DNA of 64,000 nucleotides. Source: Nannochloropsis oceanica. Taxonomy: Eukaryota; Sar; Eustigmatophyceae; Eustigmatales; Monodopsidaceae. Numbering within the stretch: position 1 is the first letter of the stretch; every line of letters starts with the position of its first letter. The notes below the pieces were generated by a model. It did not search any database. It was not told the origin of the DNA and saw only the letters and a list, made by a program, of their open reading frames with translations. Below, in pieces: positions 1 to 10,804 of the stretch. The stretch covers positions 1,178,001 to 1,242,000 of the forward strand of contig CP038130.1 of the NCBI GenBank assembly GCA_004519485.1, written 5' to 3'. A program made the position numbers and the translations under genes.

Positions 1-503
1 TATATATACGTGACTGAGAAAGAGGATGGGTGGGAGGAAGACGAACTTGACCTGGTGACAGTATCCCGATTGTAGGAGCATGAAGAGGCAGGTGAGGGTG
101 GCGCTCTTACGCGTGTATATATATCGCGCATGTATTCTTAATACATGGGTCGGTTGATGGGAGAGATGTGATGGTAATGTACAACGCAATAAGGGCAAAG
201 ACTCTTTCTCGACACACAAAGCAAAGAAGAGTGGGCTGAATCCAAACGGAGGAGGCTGGCTGTCTGTAAATCTGTAAAAATATTTGACTTTTGGGACCCT
301 GCCGTATGCACCTAGAAAGATACAACAGGTCTTGCTCTTGCTCATGGACCGTGCCTGCCGGCCAGGCATCTCATATCCTCTTTCCTATTCTGAAAAGGTC
401 ACACGTCTTTATTCTCCGTGTCGGTCCTATTTACTTCCCAGCCTCTTTGCGCATACCCTGTACAAAACCATGTCTATCCCCCCCTCCCTCCCTCTCTCCC
501 GTC
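1..503. other. No gene recognised
   Basis: Downstream (3') side of the Tvp15-like gene. It contains short pyrimidine-rich tracts near position 480 but no reading frame with recognisable protein character. It may include the 3' UTR of that gene. Confidence 0.5.
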
Positions 504-1615
504 CTAAATGACCACATTTGTGTAGCCTCCCCCACCGCCCGCTTGGTAAGTCGAGGGAATCGTCTCCACATCCTCCTTCCCGGTATCCCCATGCCTCCTT
601 AACGCCTCCTCCAGCTCCGCCTGGGAGCGGCAAATGGTATAGTCTGCCGCCTTTCGATCTCGCACTCCTTTCAAACACAAGATGCCCATGAAAAAGTAGA
701 GAATTCCGAGGCCCACGAGGCCTAGACCAGCGAAAAAAATAAAAAGATTGGCCAAGTTGACGGCAGCCCTGCGTTCGGCTTCCTGCTCTAGAGCCAGGAG
801 GCCGACAAAGGTGTAGATTGCCTGACAGGGAGGCAGGGGAGGGAGGGAGAAAACGATGTAAGAACGCGGTGAAGCAGTATGGCGGATGATATTTTCCGAT
901 CGCACATATATAGTGGCCTCTCTATCTCTACGCGACGTGTACCCTGTTTCCTCTCAGTCAGATATACAAATTAACTTACCCCACGGCTAACCCAGTTCTG
1001 CAATAGCCACGTGTCTCGAATCGCCTGTGCATGGAGGACAAGGGAGGCAAAGATGCGATGAGTGACAAGCTAAATGCAAGATATCTACGATGAAGTACAG
1101 TTTTTCTCTCCCATGACTTTCCTTTCACGTCCTTGCTCTACTTGGAATATCCCTCCCTCCCTCCATTTCCATTCACAAACCTGCGTCCATCCCATCTCCG
1201 TGAAAATTACGCCAAATGCAAAAATGACACCATAAACGCGAATGGCTACTGCCTGCGGCGATAGGTCGTGATAAATAATGGATAGAATTTCTGCTACTGC
1301 TACGGAGAGCGCGCTTAGCACAGTTACAGCGTTTATGGCGATGAAAACGTTCAAGCAAAAGCCGCGGCGGATGTCTCTTGGGTGGAGATAGGGACGATGC
1401 ATGACAGCTCGTTTGTAAGGCCGCCCAACCGAGGACGCAACGGAGGAAGGGGCACTGCGCAAGGGCGTGGACTCGTGCTGCTGCGAGTAGGCGTTCGAGG
1501 CGGCAAAGGACGGGTGAGGTTGAGCAGAGGCGCCGACAGCTTCTCCAGCAGCCTCTTCCCGCATCCACGACGGCTCGTGTTGCTGTTGTTGCGTCTCTAT
1601 GTCAGTCGTGCGCAT
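504..1615 (-). CDS. Tvp15/COPI-associated family membrane protein
   Basis: Three exons in phase: 1615-1181, 1024-980 and 821-504, with GT-AG junctions and all introns in phase 0. The spliced protein is about 264 aa. The first 85 residues are polar and Gln/Ser-rich. Four membrane segments follow, with the hallmark RG-x-IYTFVGLLAL stretch after a Trp-rich loop (TEMGWTQ then RDTWLLQNW). This matches my recollection of the COPI-associated (Tvp15) family, small tetraspan proteins of Golgi/vesicle membranes linked to COPI traffic. A short acidic, Gly-rich cytosolic tail follows. The ATG at 1615 opens the first exon. The family assignment rests on remembered motif spacing, not on a search; another tetraspan Golgi family is the main alternative. 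Confidence 0.65.
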
Positions 1616-2117
1616 ACCTAGATTGTGGTGCTGGAGATGATGCTAGTGCTTGGGCGAAAGTGCTTCCTAATGCGTAGATTCAGATTGCTCCCAGGCTGTG
1701 TTCTATCTGGTTTAAGGCAAGCGGCGGAGTTTTATGCCGGCTGTAGCGCGCCTGTTTGGTGCGTGGGGGCGCCACATGGATGTTGAATGAAGCAGGTACT
1801 TCGATTGAGTGTCAGGTATACGGGTGTGGAGAATGTCAAAGGCTTTGTGTGGGCACATGAGAGCAAGACGAGGAGGCGGACGTTGGCTCTGAGGCGGCTG
1901 TTGTTGATGACGGTGACGGCCCATCCAGATGCCTTTTTTCGGGGGGCGGGGGGTTTCAATAGAGACACGCAAACATAAAATAATGTACGCGTACATATTG
2001 CCTCACCCCTACTGCGAACTTTATAAAACCATATTATCGGCACCATCGCTTAATTTCTTAATTCATGTACGAAGCTACTTCCACTTCCCTCCCTCAGCCC
2101 GGATCAGCCTCGTAAAA
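1616..2117. other. Intergenic: upstream of Tvp15-like gene, 3' of CRY-DASH
   Basis: Both neighbours lie on the minus strand, so this stretch holds the promoter of the Tvp15-like gene and the CRY-DASH 3' UTR. Reading frames here are short and lack family features. A G run occurs near 1940. Confidence 0.5.
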
Positions 2118-4171
2118 TTAAAAGTAATCGTTCTGCAACCGATTGGCCGGTCGCCGGGGTCCCTTGAACGGCGCCCGTCCCTTACCTCCTCCTCCGCCTC
2201 CTCCTCCCCTGCCTTGTCCGCTTCCTCCCTTCCCCCCCCCTCCCTTCACGCCTCCTCCTCCCCCAAACTTCAGCGGCACGACAGGTCTCGGGTAAACGTC
2301 CTCATCCACGCCATACCTCGCCCGTACAACCGCATCAAGTCTCCCAGGGTTAATCAGCACATCCGCCGGCAGATCCTTCAATTCAGGGCACCAATGCTTC
2401 ATATACACCGCGTCAGGATCATAAGTCCCGCCCTGTTTCGGCAGGGAAAAGTACCGGTCCTCCCTGGGGTCGCTCCCCACGCCCGCGGCATAGCACCAAT
2501 TCCCATAATTCGAACACGGGTCATAATCCAACAAACACTCCTCAAACCAATACGCGCCCAAACGCCAATCCAAGCCCATGTCCCTCGTCATAAAAGATGC
2601 CACTATCTGCCGTCCGCGGTTAGACATGAACCCTGTTGCTTTCAACTCTCTCATGTTAGCGTCCACCAGGGGATACCCCGTCCTACCCTCTTTCCAGGCG
2701 TAGAACAATGCCCCATCCCTCTTCCATGGGTACTTCTTCGGGTTCTTCTGCGGCCCGCCCAATTTAAAGAAATCATTACCGAACGAGATGCCTGAATACC
2801 GAAAGAAGTCACGCCAGATCAGCTCGAACACTAACCAGTAGGTGCTGTCGTTCTCCACCCTCTCTCTCTCATATTTGGTGATCTCGGCAAAGACCACACG
2901 AGGAGAGATGCTGCCAGTGGCAAGCCAGGGGCTGAATTTGCTGCTGTAGTCGGGACCAAGCATGCCGTTGCGGGTCTCCTTGTAACTTTTGAGCTAGAGA
3001 ACGAGGAAGGGGAGGGAAGGAGGGAAGGGAAGACAATTCGTGAAGGAAAATCTCTCCCCGTCGAATACTCAAACTAGGACATACGACAAATCCTTCGTCT
3101 TCATCATCTTATACTTACCAGGTCCTTCTCCCACAAGTATTCCCTCAATCTGGCCAAGCCCGCCGTCTCCCCCCCCTTGAACATCAAGACAGCCGCGGGG
3201 TTCACCCTCGCATCCCTCCCGTACCCCACCACCGGCTCTAAGTCCTCCTCGGTCGTGAAGCCCAACGCCTGCAATGTCACGGGAGAAGGCATGGCATTCA
3301 CGGCCGACTCTTCCGCTGCAGCACCTGATAAGGCGGAGGGCGGAGGCTTGAGCGCAGACGGGACGGGGAAATATTTGCGGATGCGGGACTTGGATTCGAC
3401 AGCCTTGCGGAACTGAGTAAAGACATCCGGCATGTTTTGCTTCACGTCATCGAACGGCAAATCATTGATATGATAGAGGTAACCACCCCAGGCTTCCCGA
3501 AGCTTGCTTTTCCCGTCTGTCACCTTTCGCAGGCCCTCCTGCACTCCTTTTACCACGGTGAGCTCCTCGGACGTTACCTCGCGGTGGGCGTACACTGTCG
3601 TCGCCCCCAAAGCCTTGGCCAACCGGGGGACTTCCATCTCGGGCTTACCTATTTTAACGACAAGATTGCCTTGCAATCGGATTTTCAAATCCTGTACAGC
3701 TTCGAGCAGAAAGCGTGCGCGCAAAGCGCCTGTCTTGAGCGTGCCGGGTGCGGACGGCCCACCGGCCTCCCCGAACCAGCGGGGGTCGAAGCAGAAAAGA
3801 TGACAGACATTGTTGTTTTCAGCGTGGGCCAAGGACAGAGGCTCGTGATCGAGTGTACGAAGGTCCGAACATTTGTACCAAACGAGGCCGCACTTTGTCG
3901 CGCTTGGGGCTGATGCTGCGGTGGAGGAGGCAGCAGCAGACATTGTGGCGCTGCTGATGGGGCTGTGCGTGTAGTGCTTGCTTAGGGAATGCCCTCGTTG
4001 CTGACGTCGCTGGGCTGGGACAGATGAGACTCTGGATAATGAGAACAGCGCACGCCCGAAGGCAGGAGAGAGCCTTGTACTTGGCCGAGCGGCTGCTGAT
4101 GCGGTGGCGCTGTGGAGGATAAAGCAAACCACGGTTGCGAGAGCTGCCGAGCGAAAGGGCAGCCCAAACAT
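2118..4171 (-). CDS. CRY-DASH: Cryptochrome DASH (photolyase/cryptochrome family)
   Basis: Two exons, 4171-3119 and 2993-2118, joined in phase 0 (EKDL then LKSYKET) to give about 642 aa. CRY-DASH proteins bind FAD and usually an antenna folate; they repair UV-induced pyrimidine dimers in single-stranded DNA and may also act in signalling. The N-terminal photolyase lobe begins GLVWYKCSDLRTLDHEPL. The FAD-binding lobe carries TRNGMLGPDYSSKFSPWLA, then the DASH signatures MSNRGRQIVASF, DWRLGAYWFE and DYDPCSNYGNW. The C-terminal tail is Gly/Lys-rich. The frame stays open upstream to 4300, but only through a GTG. The ATG at 4171 gives a hydrophobic signal-peptide-like start ending in ATASAA-ARPS, resembling a heterokont plastid presequence, so plastid (or mitochondrial) targeting is inferred. 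Confidence 0.95.
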
Positions 4172-4417
4172 ACACAAAGCGGGTCTGCAGTTGTTATGAA
4201 AGAGCGTTGAATAATTAAGTGACAAGGCACGGATAAATGGACGAGAAAGCCCCGATTTCAAGCCAGAAAGGGGGGGACACAGGCGAAGAAAAGTTGCCAC
4301 GCACGTTGTGCTTGTTGGGCTGGCTCTTGATTCGTTCCGGGTCGGTTATAAGCCGTTTGGCCCATGCCCGGCAGTCAGTGAACTCACACCACACTCTTCC
4401 CGACTGACAGTGAAAGC
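4172..4417. promoter_or_regulatory. Divergent promoter of CRY-DASH and PH-like gene
   Basis: Only 246 bp separate the two start codons, so both promoters must lie here or overlap the genes. A TATA-like GGTTATAAG sits near 4345, oriented toward the plus-strand gene. No other motif was recognised. Confidence 0.5.
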
Positions 4418-5664
4418 ATGAAGGACCATATCGTGCGCCGCCTCTGTTGCGGCTGTATGGAGGCCGCAGCTGACGCGTCTTCTTCACCCCATCCTGTTTA
4501 CATCGAAATGTCGCCAAGTTCTCCTCGTCCCCCTGCTTCCTTCTCGTCGTTAGATCCCACTGTAAGCCCTGCAATAAGCTGTACTATCACCAGGATGACC
4601 AAAAGCACCAGTATTTCGAATATCATCAGCAGCCGTAGCCTTGCTACGTATTTCAAAGTCGAGGAAGAGCCCAAGCGTGCCCAGGAGAAAGGATTTAAGA
4701 AGATCGTCAGCGAGTGGCCCGCCCCGCATGTCACGGTCAAGCCCTTGTCCTCGGTTGTTATTGTTCCTGCTCCTTCTACTGACCCTTCTTCATCTGTCTC
4801 CCCCACTATATTCCCTCCTCAATTCCATGGCAACCTGCAGCCAGGGCCAACAAATGAACCCTCCCCTCTCGAAAAACACCGCGAGGAGCACGTCACCGAG
4901 AGCACCGGCACCAGCACGAACCAAAACAAAGCCCCAGGCACCTTTCTCCTCGCTGACAAAAACTGGGCCGCCGGCTACGTCCTTGCCTCTCCTTCATCCC
5001 CTTCCGCGGACCCGGTCCGCGAATCGTTTATTGCCAGGCTGATGGAGGGGGTGCAGGTAGCAATGCACAGCCACACCGGCCACTCCAGAATCCAATTGCT
5101 CTGCACACTGGATGGGGCAGAGACGTTCACTTGGCGCGAGGGAGAAGCGGGGAATCAGGTGGCCCACATGGAACATTGGTCTTCGGCGGGTTCAGGCATC
5201 TTTTGGGGAGCGCGGGAGTCGTATGCATTCGGAGATTTCATCGAGGTAGGTTTGTAGGAAGGAGGGAGGAATCAGATGTAGAGACTGCAGGAATATTGTG
5301 CTTTATTAGACGTCAAGTCAAGTGCGCATCCTCATTTATAACTTTGGTTATATCAATCGCTTTACATCAGGTGCGGAGGGGCATCACTCCAGACCTCTCG
5401 AACCCGGGGGAGACGGGCACGGCTTCTTTGCGGGCAGCCTGCAAAAATCGTGACTTGTCGAGATCCTTTTCTCTAATCTCTGCGGATGGCACCATATATC
5501 TTTCCTGTGAGCAAGTGGAAACTGCATCGTTCTTAGTTAAAGGCTTCATGGCTTTGTCGCATGAACAACGCCGGCGGCGCGTCCGTAGGTCGAGCTGTGA
5601 GAGGGGCCTAGGGAAGAGAGAGAAAGGAGAAGTGAATTACAGTATAGAGAGAAAGGAAAAGTGA
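4418..5664 (+). CDS. PH-like domain protein, function unknown
   Basis: Two exons, 4418-5245 and 5371-5664 (phase 0, DFIE then VRRGI), about 373 aa. The N-terminus carries a Cys cluster (RRLCCGC) that could be lipid-modified. Residues ~30-190 are Ser/Pro/Thr-rich and probably disordered. From about residue 200 to the end the pattern fits a pleckstrin-homology fold of the plant PH/PLC type: a GVQVAMHSHTGHSR strand pair, LDGAETFTWRE, then in exon 2 a SFSLISADGTIYLSCE strand and a closing helix (FLVKGFMALSHEQ). Such domains bind phosphoinositides or protein partners. The assignment is by pattern only. The stop codon lies in the second copy of a 16-bp direct repeat (5630-5675). Confidence 0.65.
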
Positions 5665-6134
5665 ATTACAGTATAGGAAGGTTACAAATAAGAGGATGGT
5701 ACGGAATGCTATTGGCAAACACGTTACCCGGAGCTTCATTCCTTCTTCGCCACCTCAGCGTATTATTCTACGCTCCATGTTTTATTTTGTTCAGTTTTGC
5801 CTTGCCAACCCGTGATATTGTACTCACGAGTACATTCGCAATTTGTCCCGTGTCTGCCACTTGTTTTCACCACGTTTGACCTTCTTTTATTACCCGTAGG
5901 CGCAACAGCATCAGAGCACATAGCCCCTCGCGGTCCCACATAACACCACGCACGCACGAAACGAAACACATGGCCTCCCTGTGGCGGCCCCTCCGGCCCC
6001 AAGGCGCAAAAACAGCCCCCACTGCATCATTGCGCGTGCTGGCATCGTCGTTTCCCACCAATTTGACGGTACGTTGATCGTCGGTTCTCGGGCAGCATTG
6101 GCAGCTTAGGGAAATTCGCAGTCAGGCATATCAA
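5665..6134. other. Intergenic between two plus-strand genes
   Basis: Holds the 3' end of the PH-like gene and the promoter region of the PPR gene. No coding signal or repeat was recognised beyond the short duplicated AGTGAATTACAGTATA at its left edge. Confidence 0.5.
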
Positions 6135-8960
6135 ATGTGTTGGTCTCTAAATGCGCTCTACGCACCAACACAGACAAGCCGCGGTACAGATAAAAAGAAG
6201 TCCTTCTCCTGTTTTGCGCGGCAGGAAGCCACTTCGCTCTTTTTGATCCTGCCCTCCCGCTCGATGTCGTCCACCTCTTCTATGAAGCGGCCCTCTGCCG
6301 CCACGTCCGTCAGGAATGGGCAGCGCAGGCCTCACATCATCAATTATCATCAGCACAACCAGGTACCTCCTCGGAACGGTGAAGAGATGAGTAATCTCGC
6401 GCCTACCCCGCGGGATCTTTTTCCAGCCCCGCCTGCGTTCGAAGCGCTCGCCCACCGCGTCACCCAGGCAGTCCAGGCCAAAGACCTCCCCGCCGCCATG
6501 ACCCATCTCAGGCAACTTGACGCACTATACCTACCTTCCCCTCCTTCCTCTCCGATCTCCTCTTCCGTGCGCCTTCTTATCTCAGGCACGGCCTATGCTG
6601 TCCTCCACCTTTGTCTTGCCGAGCGCAAGCGAACGGAGGGAGAAAAAGGGATCGAAGAAGCCCTCGATGTCTTAACCATGCCGAACCTCGCAACCTCATA
6701 CGACAAGGCCTGCACCCGAATAGCCTTTACCACCCTCCCCATCACTGACACCAGCTCATGGCCCACTACCATGGCATTTTTCCGAAACGTTCTCACCTAC
6801 TTAACGCCGGCGGCATGGCCAGCGCCTCACCAATTCCACCGTGCCTTGCGGCAGCTCGCCGATGCCGGCCAACCTACGCAATGCCAATGGCTGCTCGACA
6901 GAATGCGGCGTCCTCAAGCTCTTGCTCCCCCTCACGAAGAAGGAAAGGAAGACAGACGACAACCGTCATTCCTACCCCCTCCTCCCATCCCTATTGGGAG
7001 TGCTGGACAGTTGCACTCTCCTCGATGGCACCTCCTAAAGAGCTATCTGTACTCCCACCAACCCCTCCAAGCCGTCCGTCTGCTGCAGACCGAGAAGAAC
7101 CTCCGGCTCGACTGCAATACAACCAATATGGTTTTAAAAGGGTTGGCGAGGGAAAGATTAGGGCAGGACGCACTGAACTTCCTGAAATGGGCTGAAGAAG
7201 TAGGAGTCAAGACCACTACCGAGAGCTACAACAAGGTGATTATCGCCCTTGCGAAAACTAATCGTTCCTTCCATCCGTATGCGTCGTCTTCCTCCTTTCA
7301 GCGTTTTCCTCATCCTTGTCCCCCTTCAGCGGACAAGGACGGACATGCCATAAGCGCTCCTACTGCTGCAGTTGATGCTGAAGCTGATGCCGCCTCTCCT
7401 ATGGACACCACAGCCGCGGCGCGCGAAGTCCTTGCACGCATGAATGCGAAAGAAATATTACCGGATCACGTGTCTTACTGTGCATTGCTTGACGTGTATG
7501 CCGAAGCCAACGACGTAAAGGGCGCAGTGGCCATGTTCTTTGGTGAGATGTGTCAGGTGGGGAGGGAAGGGGGGGGAGAGGGAGGAAAGAGTGGAATCAT
7601 GCCGACGGATGTGGCATTTGGGACGTTGATGAAAGCGTTTGCAAGGGTGGGTGAGTGGAGGAAAGTCTTGATGTGTGTGGAAGGGATGCATGAGCTTGGC
7701 ATCACGGACGAGAGGGAGGTGTGTTATGCCTTAGCGGCGTATGCCTGCGGGAAGGCGGGGAGGTGGAGGGAGGTAGTGGGGCTGGTGGATGGGTTGAAAG
7801 AAAGGGAAGGAGGGGTGAGGACTCTCAAGACGTACATCTTTGCCATGCATACCTGCGGGAAGGCGGGAAGGTACGGGGAGGCAAGGCGGTTGTTGGAGGA
7901 AGTCCAGGGGAGGGGGGACTTGATGGAGGGCATGGATGCCTACGCGTATAATCTGGCCATGCATATATGTGCGCGGAATGGGGATCAGGGAGGGGCACTG
8001 CGTTGGTGGGGCATGATGAAGGAGGCAAGGCGAGAGAGAGGGCTGGATAACTTTAATGTGGGCGCGTTGTTGACGGCGTTTGGGGCCGAAGGACAGTGGG
8101 AGGAAGGGCTGGCGTTTGTTGAAGAGGTGGTGTTGTCTACTGGACGCCCTGTGCCCGACGCGGCCTTGGCCTTATTGGCTCTGCGGGCGGCAAAGGCTGG
8201 ACGGGGAGAGGAGGTGGTGGAGAGAGTGTTGGAGCTGTTGTCGAAGCATCAGCAGTCGATCCCTTCGTTTCTGCATGGAGCCATGTGCTTGGCGTTGGCG
8301 GAGAGCGGACAGTATGCGAAGGGGTTAGGGATGGCACTTGCCGAAGCCCCGCGCAAGGAACAGCTGCGGTCGGCTGGAATGGGAGAAGAGGAGTGGCGGG
8401 AGAAAGTAAAGGAGAAGGAAGAGGGGGAGGAAGGGGAGGAGAGCATGGATGACTACGTCAGGACGCAGTTGGCGTTTGTGCAGCTCAAGCAGACCCCGTG
8501 GCCGGTGGCCTGGTGTTTGGTGGACGGTCTGGAGGCGCAGGGGCTTCTCCATTCAACCGCTGTGGAGGTGGCGACAGAGGCATTGGCGAGGAAGGACGGC
8601 TATGAGCTGTTTGCGTGTGGGTTGGAGAGGCATCGAGGGAGGGCGTGGCGGGAGGCGGAAGTTGTGGCGGACGAGAGCAGCAGTGACGCCCATATCAGCA
8701 GCAGCCGCAGCTTGAATGAGGAAGGGGCGAATAGCCAAGAGGAGGACGAGGAAGAAAGGAGTAATGATGAAGAGGAAGCCGTGCGATGGGCCATGGTGCT
8801 GAATCCTAGAGCAGCACCCATTCCGTCGCGCTCCTCGCCTTCATCCCCCTCGTCCTGCTCCATGTCCTATATCGACAGGCACCACTCCCGCCACGCCGAG
8901 CATGGCTGGGCTGCAGCAGCAGCAGCGGCCTTCTCATCCTTTTCCGGACCTTGGCGGTAA
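6135..8960 (+). CDS. Pentatricopeptide repeat (PPR) protein
   Basis: A single open frame of 941 codons with no intron. PPR proteins bind organellar RNA through tandem 35-residue helical hairpins and control processing, stability or translation of plastid or mitochondrial transcripts. Repeats are recognisable from about residue 310 to 720, for example LDCNTTNMVLKGLARERLG, the TESYNKVIIALAKTNR motif, PDHVSYCALLDVYAEANDV and DVAFGTLMKAFARVGEW. The C-terminal ~130 residues are acidic and Ser-rich. The N-terminus is basic and Ser/Thr-rich, as expected for an organelle transit peptide; translation could start at 6135 or at the internal ATG at 6264 (MSSTSSMKRPS). No DYW or SMR domain is visible. Confidence 0.88.
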   Translation: MCWSLNALYAPTQTSRGTDKKKSFSCFARQEATSLFLILPSRSMSSTSSMKRPSAATSVRNGQRRPHIINYHQHNQVPPRNGEEMSNLAPTPRDLFPAPPAFEALAHRVTQAVQAKDLPAAMTHLRQLDALYLPSPPSSPISSSVRLLISGTAYAVLHLCLAERKRTEGEKGIEEALDVLTMPNLATSYDKACTRIAFTTLPITDTSSWPTTMAFFRNVLTYLTPAAWPAPHQFHRALRQLADAGQPTQCQWLLDRMRRPQALAPPHEEGKEDRRQPSFLPPPPIPIGSAGQLHSPRWHLLKSYLYSHQPLQAVRLLQTEKNLRLDCNTTNMVLKGLARERLGQDALNFLKWAEEVGVKTTTESYNKVIIALAKTNRSFHPYASSSSFQRFPHPCPPSADKDGHAISAPTAAVDAEADAASPMDTTAAAREVLARMNAKEILPDHVSYCALLDVYAEANDVKGAVAMFFGEMCQVGREGGGEGGKSGIMPTDVAFGTLMKAFARVGEWRKVLMCVEGMHELGITDEREVCYALAAYACGKAGRWREVVGLVDGLKEREGGVRTLKTYIFAMHTCGKAGRYGEARRLLEEVQGRGDLMEGMDAYAYNLAMHICARNGDQGGALRWWGMMKEARRERGLDNFNVGALLTAFGAEGQWEEGLAFVEEVVLSTGRPVPDAALALLALRAAKAGRGEEVVERVLELLSKHQQSIPSFLHGAMCLALAESGQYAKGLGMALAEAPRKEQLRSAGMGEEEWREKVKEKEEGEEGEESMDDYVRTQLAFVQLKQTPWPVAWCLVDGLEAQGLLHSTAVEVATEALARKDGYELFACGLERHRGRAWREAEVVADESSSDAHISSSRSLNEEGANSQEEDEEERSNDEEEAVRWAMVLNPRAAPIPSRSSPSSPSSCSMSYIDRHHSRHAEHGWAAAAAAAFSSFSGPWR

Positions 8961-9342
8961 AGAGGCCAAGAAAGATGAAAGCAGGGATATGGAGCAATCA
9001 TCTGGAAACAGATAGTCCCTATAAATGGATGTAGAGTACCGGACGAAAGGATCAGCGAGAGGGTGCGTGGAAGAAGATTTGTACAGGTCGACAGCGATGT
9101 GGCGGCAGCAATGCGTGGCCGCACTCCTTGTGAAGATAACGCTTATAGGGTAAAATATACAACGGGACTTCAATACGTCGGAAGGAAAGAAAGAAAGAAA
9201 AAATCGAAAAATCGATCAAATGACCAGACAGGCGATGCAGTCGCATCACACTAATTTCCCAGTATGCGTATTTTGCGGGGGGGGGTGTTTGCCTTGTCCT
9301 CCCCTTCTCTGTATCTACTGCCTATGTTCGCCATTTTTACTC
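8961..9342. other. Convergent 3' region between PPR and p24 genes
   Basis: 3' ends of two converging genes. It contains an A/G-rich run near 9180-9210 and a G run near 9278. No gene seen. Confidence 0.5.
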
Positions 9343-10065
9343 CTACAAAAGCTTCTTAGAGCGAAAGAAGGACTTGAGGAAAGTCACCTGCCATAAGCTC
9401 ACGGCCAATAGAATAACTATCGAAAAAATGGAAAACCACTGAATGCGGGTATTCGTCGAATCGCTGGTTTCCCGCAACACCGCCTCTCTTTGCCGGACGC
9501 TGTCCAATTCCTTGCTAACCCCCGCCACAGTCAACTCCGCGCGGCGAAATAAGAGCTGCAAAGGCCGCAGGTGCTCTTTGGTCTTGGCGGAATCGAATTT
9601 CTGGCCCAAAGTCACCGCTCGGTCCAACAACCCCACCTCCACCCGCTGCACCGCTGACCCGCCGTTCGAGAAGCAAATGCGATACAAACCGAAATTATCT
9701 GCGGACACGGGCACATTTTGCGTTTGAGCGGTGATGTAGCTACCCCACACGGACTGGCCGTCAGGATTGGAGACCGTGGCCCGGACGTTTTCTTGGACGC
9801 GACCAACTGCCCGCAACTTGATGGTTGAGTCCTCGTCGGATGCGTAGTCGTCAGAGATGCAGCGAGTGCTGTAGGGCTCCACATCCAACTGAATAGCGTG
9901 AAGAGGCCCAGGGAGCAGGAGGGCCAGAGAGACGACGAGGAGGAAGGGAAATGGAAGTGGGGCGCGTCTTCTTTCTGGGGTGATGATGGTGGTGGGAGGC
10001 GTGGTTGAGGAGCAGGCACCATGTGGCGGCACGGACGTGGGTTCTTGTTGGTTAGATGGCGCCAT
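9343..10065 (-). CDS. p24 / emp24-GOLD family cargo receptor
   Basis: A single exon of 240 aa. p24 proteins are type I membrane proteins that cycle between ER and Golgi and help package cargo into COPII and COPI vesicles. A hydrophobic signal sequence lies at ~residues 34-57 (FPFLLVVSLALLLPGPLHA). A GOLD-type beta domain with a conserved Cys pair follows (TRCISDDY and GLYRICFSNGG). A coiled-coil stretch (residues ~165-205) precedes one membrane segment (FSIFSIVILLAVSLWQV). The short tail ends in FFRSKKLL, with the FF and di-lysine features used for COPII and COPI binding. Length is normal for the family apart from a slightly long N-terminus. Confidence 0.92.
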   Translation of the reverse strand: MAPSNQQEPTSVPPHGACSSTTPPTTIITPERRRAPLPFPFLLVVSLALLLPGPLHAIQLDVEPYSTRCISDDYASDEDSTIKLRAVGRVQENVRATVSNPDGQSVWGSYITAQTQNVPVSADNFGLYRICFSNGGSAVQRVEVGLLDRAVTLGQKFDSAKTKEHLRPLQLLFRRAELTVAGVSKELDSVRQREAVLRETSDSTNTRIQWFSIFSIVILLAVSLWQVTFLKSFFRSKKLL

Positions 10066-10804
10066 TGTGAAGCGAGAGGCCTGCAGTTGGGGTTGTAAGG
10101 TGCCAAAGTGAGCGTGTTATGCGCTGTGGTGGAGATGTGTTTCTTATCATCGATTTAATCGCCTGAACTGCGGTCAGCGAGTCCGTTGCGATTCACACAA
10201 CCAGGTCACAGAGGCGTCGACAAGCAAAAAAAAGCGCTGCTTATGCGTGTATAAGAGAAAGCCAACCATAGAGATGGTGTGATACGTACGTGGTAAAGGG
10301 ACAAGGAACAGGCAAGCCTCGCTAGGCGCCAAACCTCTTCTCCCTTGCGTTTCGCCGCCACATTCCTTCCATTTGCTCCCACTCCTTGCGCGCCCAATTA
10401 CACGTATTGCATACAAACAACCACACCTAATCCCACTCTCACGCGCCAGGCGTGACCACCACGTGCACTACCAGGAACTATTGCATACGCCTAAACCACA
10501 GACCTGGCACCCAAACTGCTGCCTGTCTACGACCGCCACCAAGCTTGCCGCCTTAGCTCTTTGGGTCTACGTAACCAAATGAACGCATGGCGGACTAAGT
10601 CCCACGCTGCCCCGCGCCATCCATATGCATCGGGAACATTCTCTGAGATATCTTCAGATCGTTACAGCGAAATGTGCCTGCACTTTTGTTTTTCTTTCCC
10701 CGCTGCTTTTTCTGACACCGCTAGCCCACTCACCCCATCAACCCACGCACAGGTAGGAGGTCGAGCAGACGCCAAGAGCAATTCAAACCCACGAATCTGC
10801 AGTC
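10066..10804. promoter_or_regulatory. Divergent promoter region of p24 and F-box/LRR genes
   Basis: A 739-bp space between two divergent start codons. The sequence is mixed, without coding features, and short ORFs here show no family character. Confidence 0.45.
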
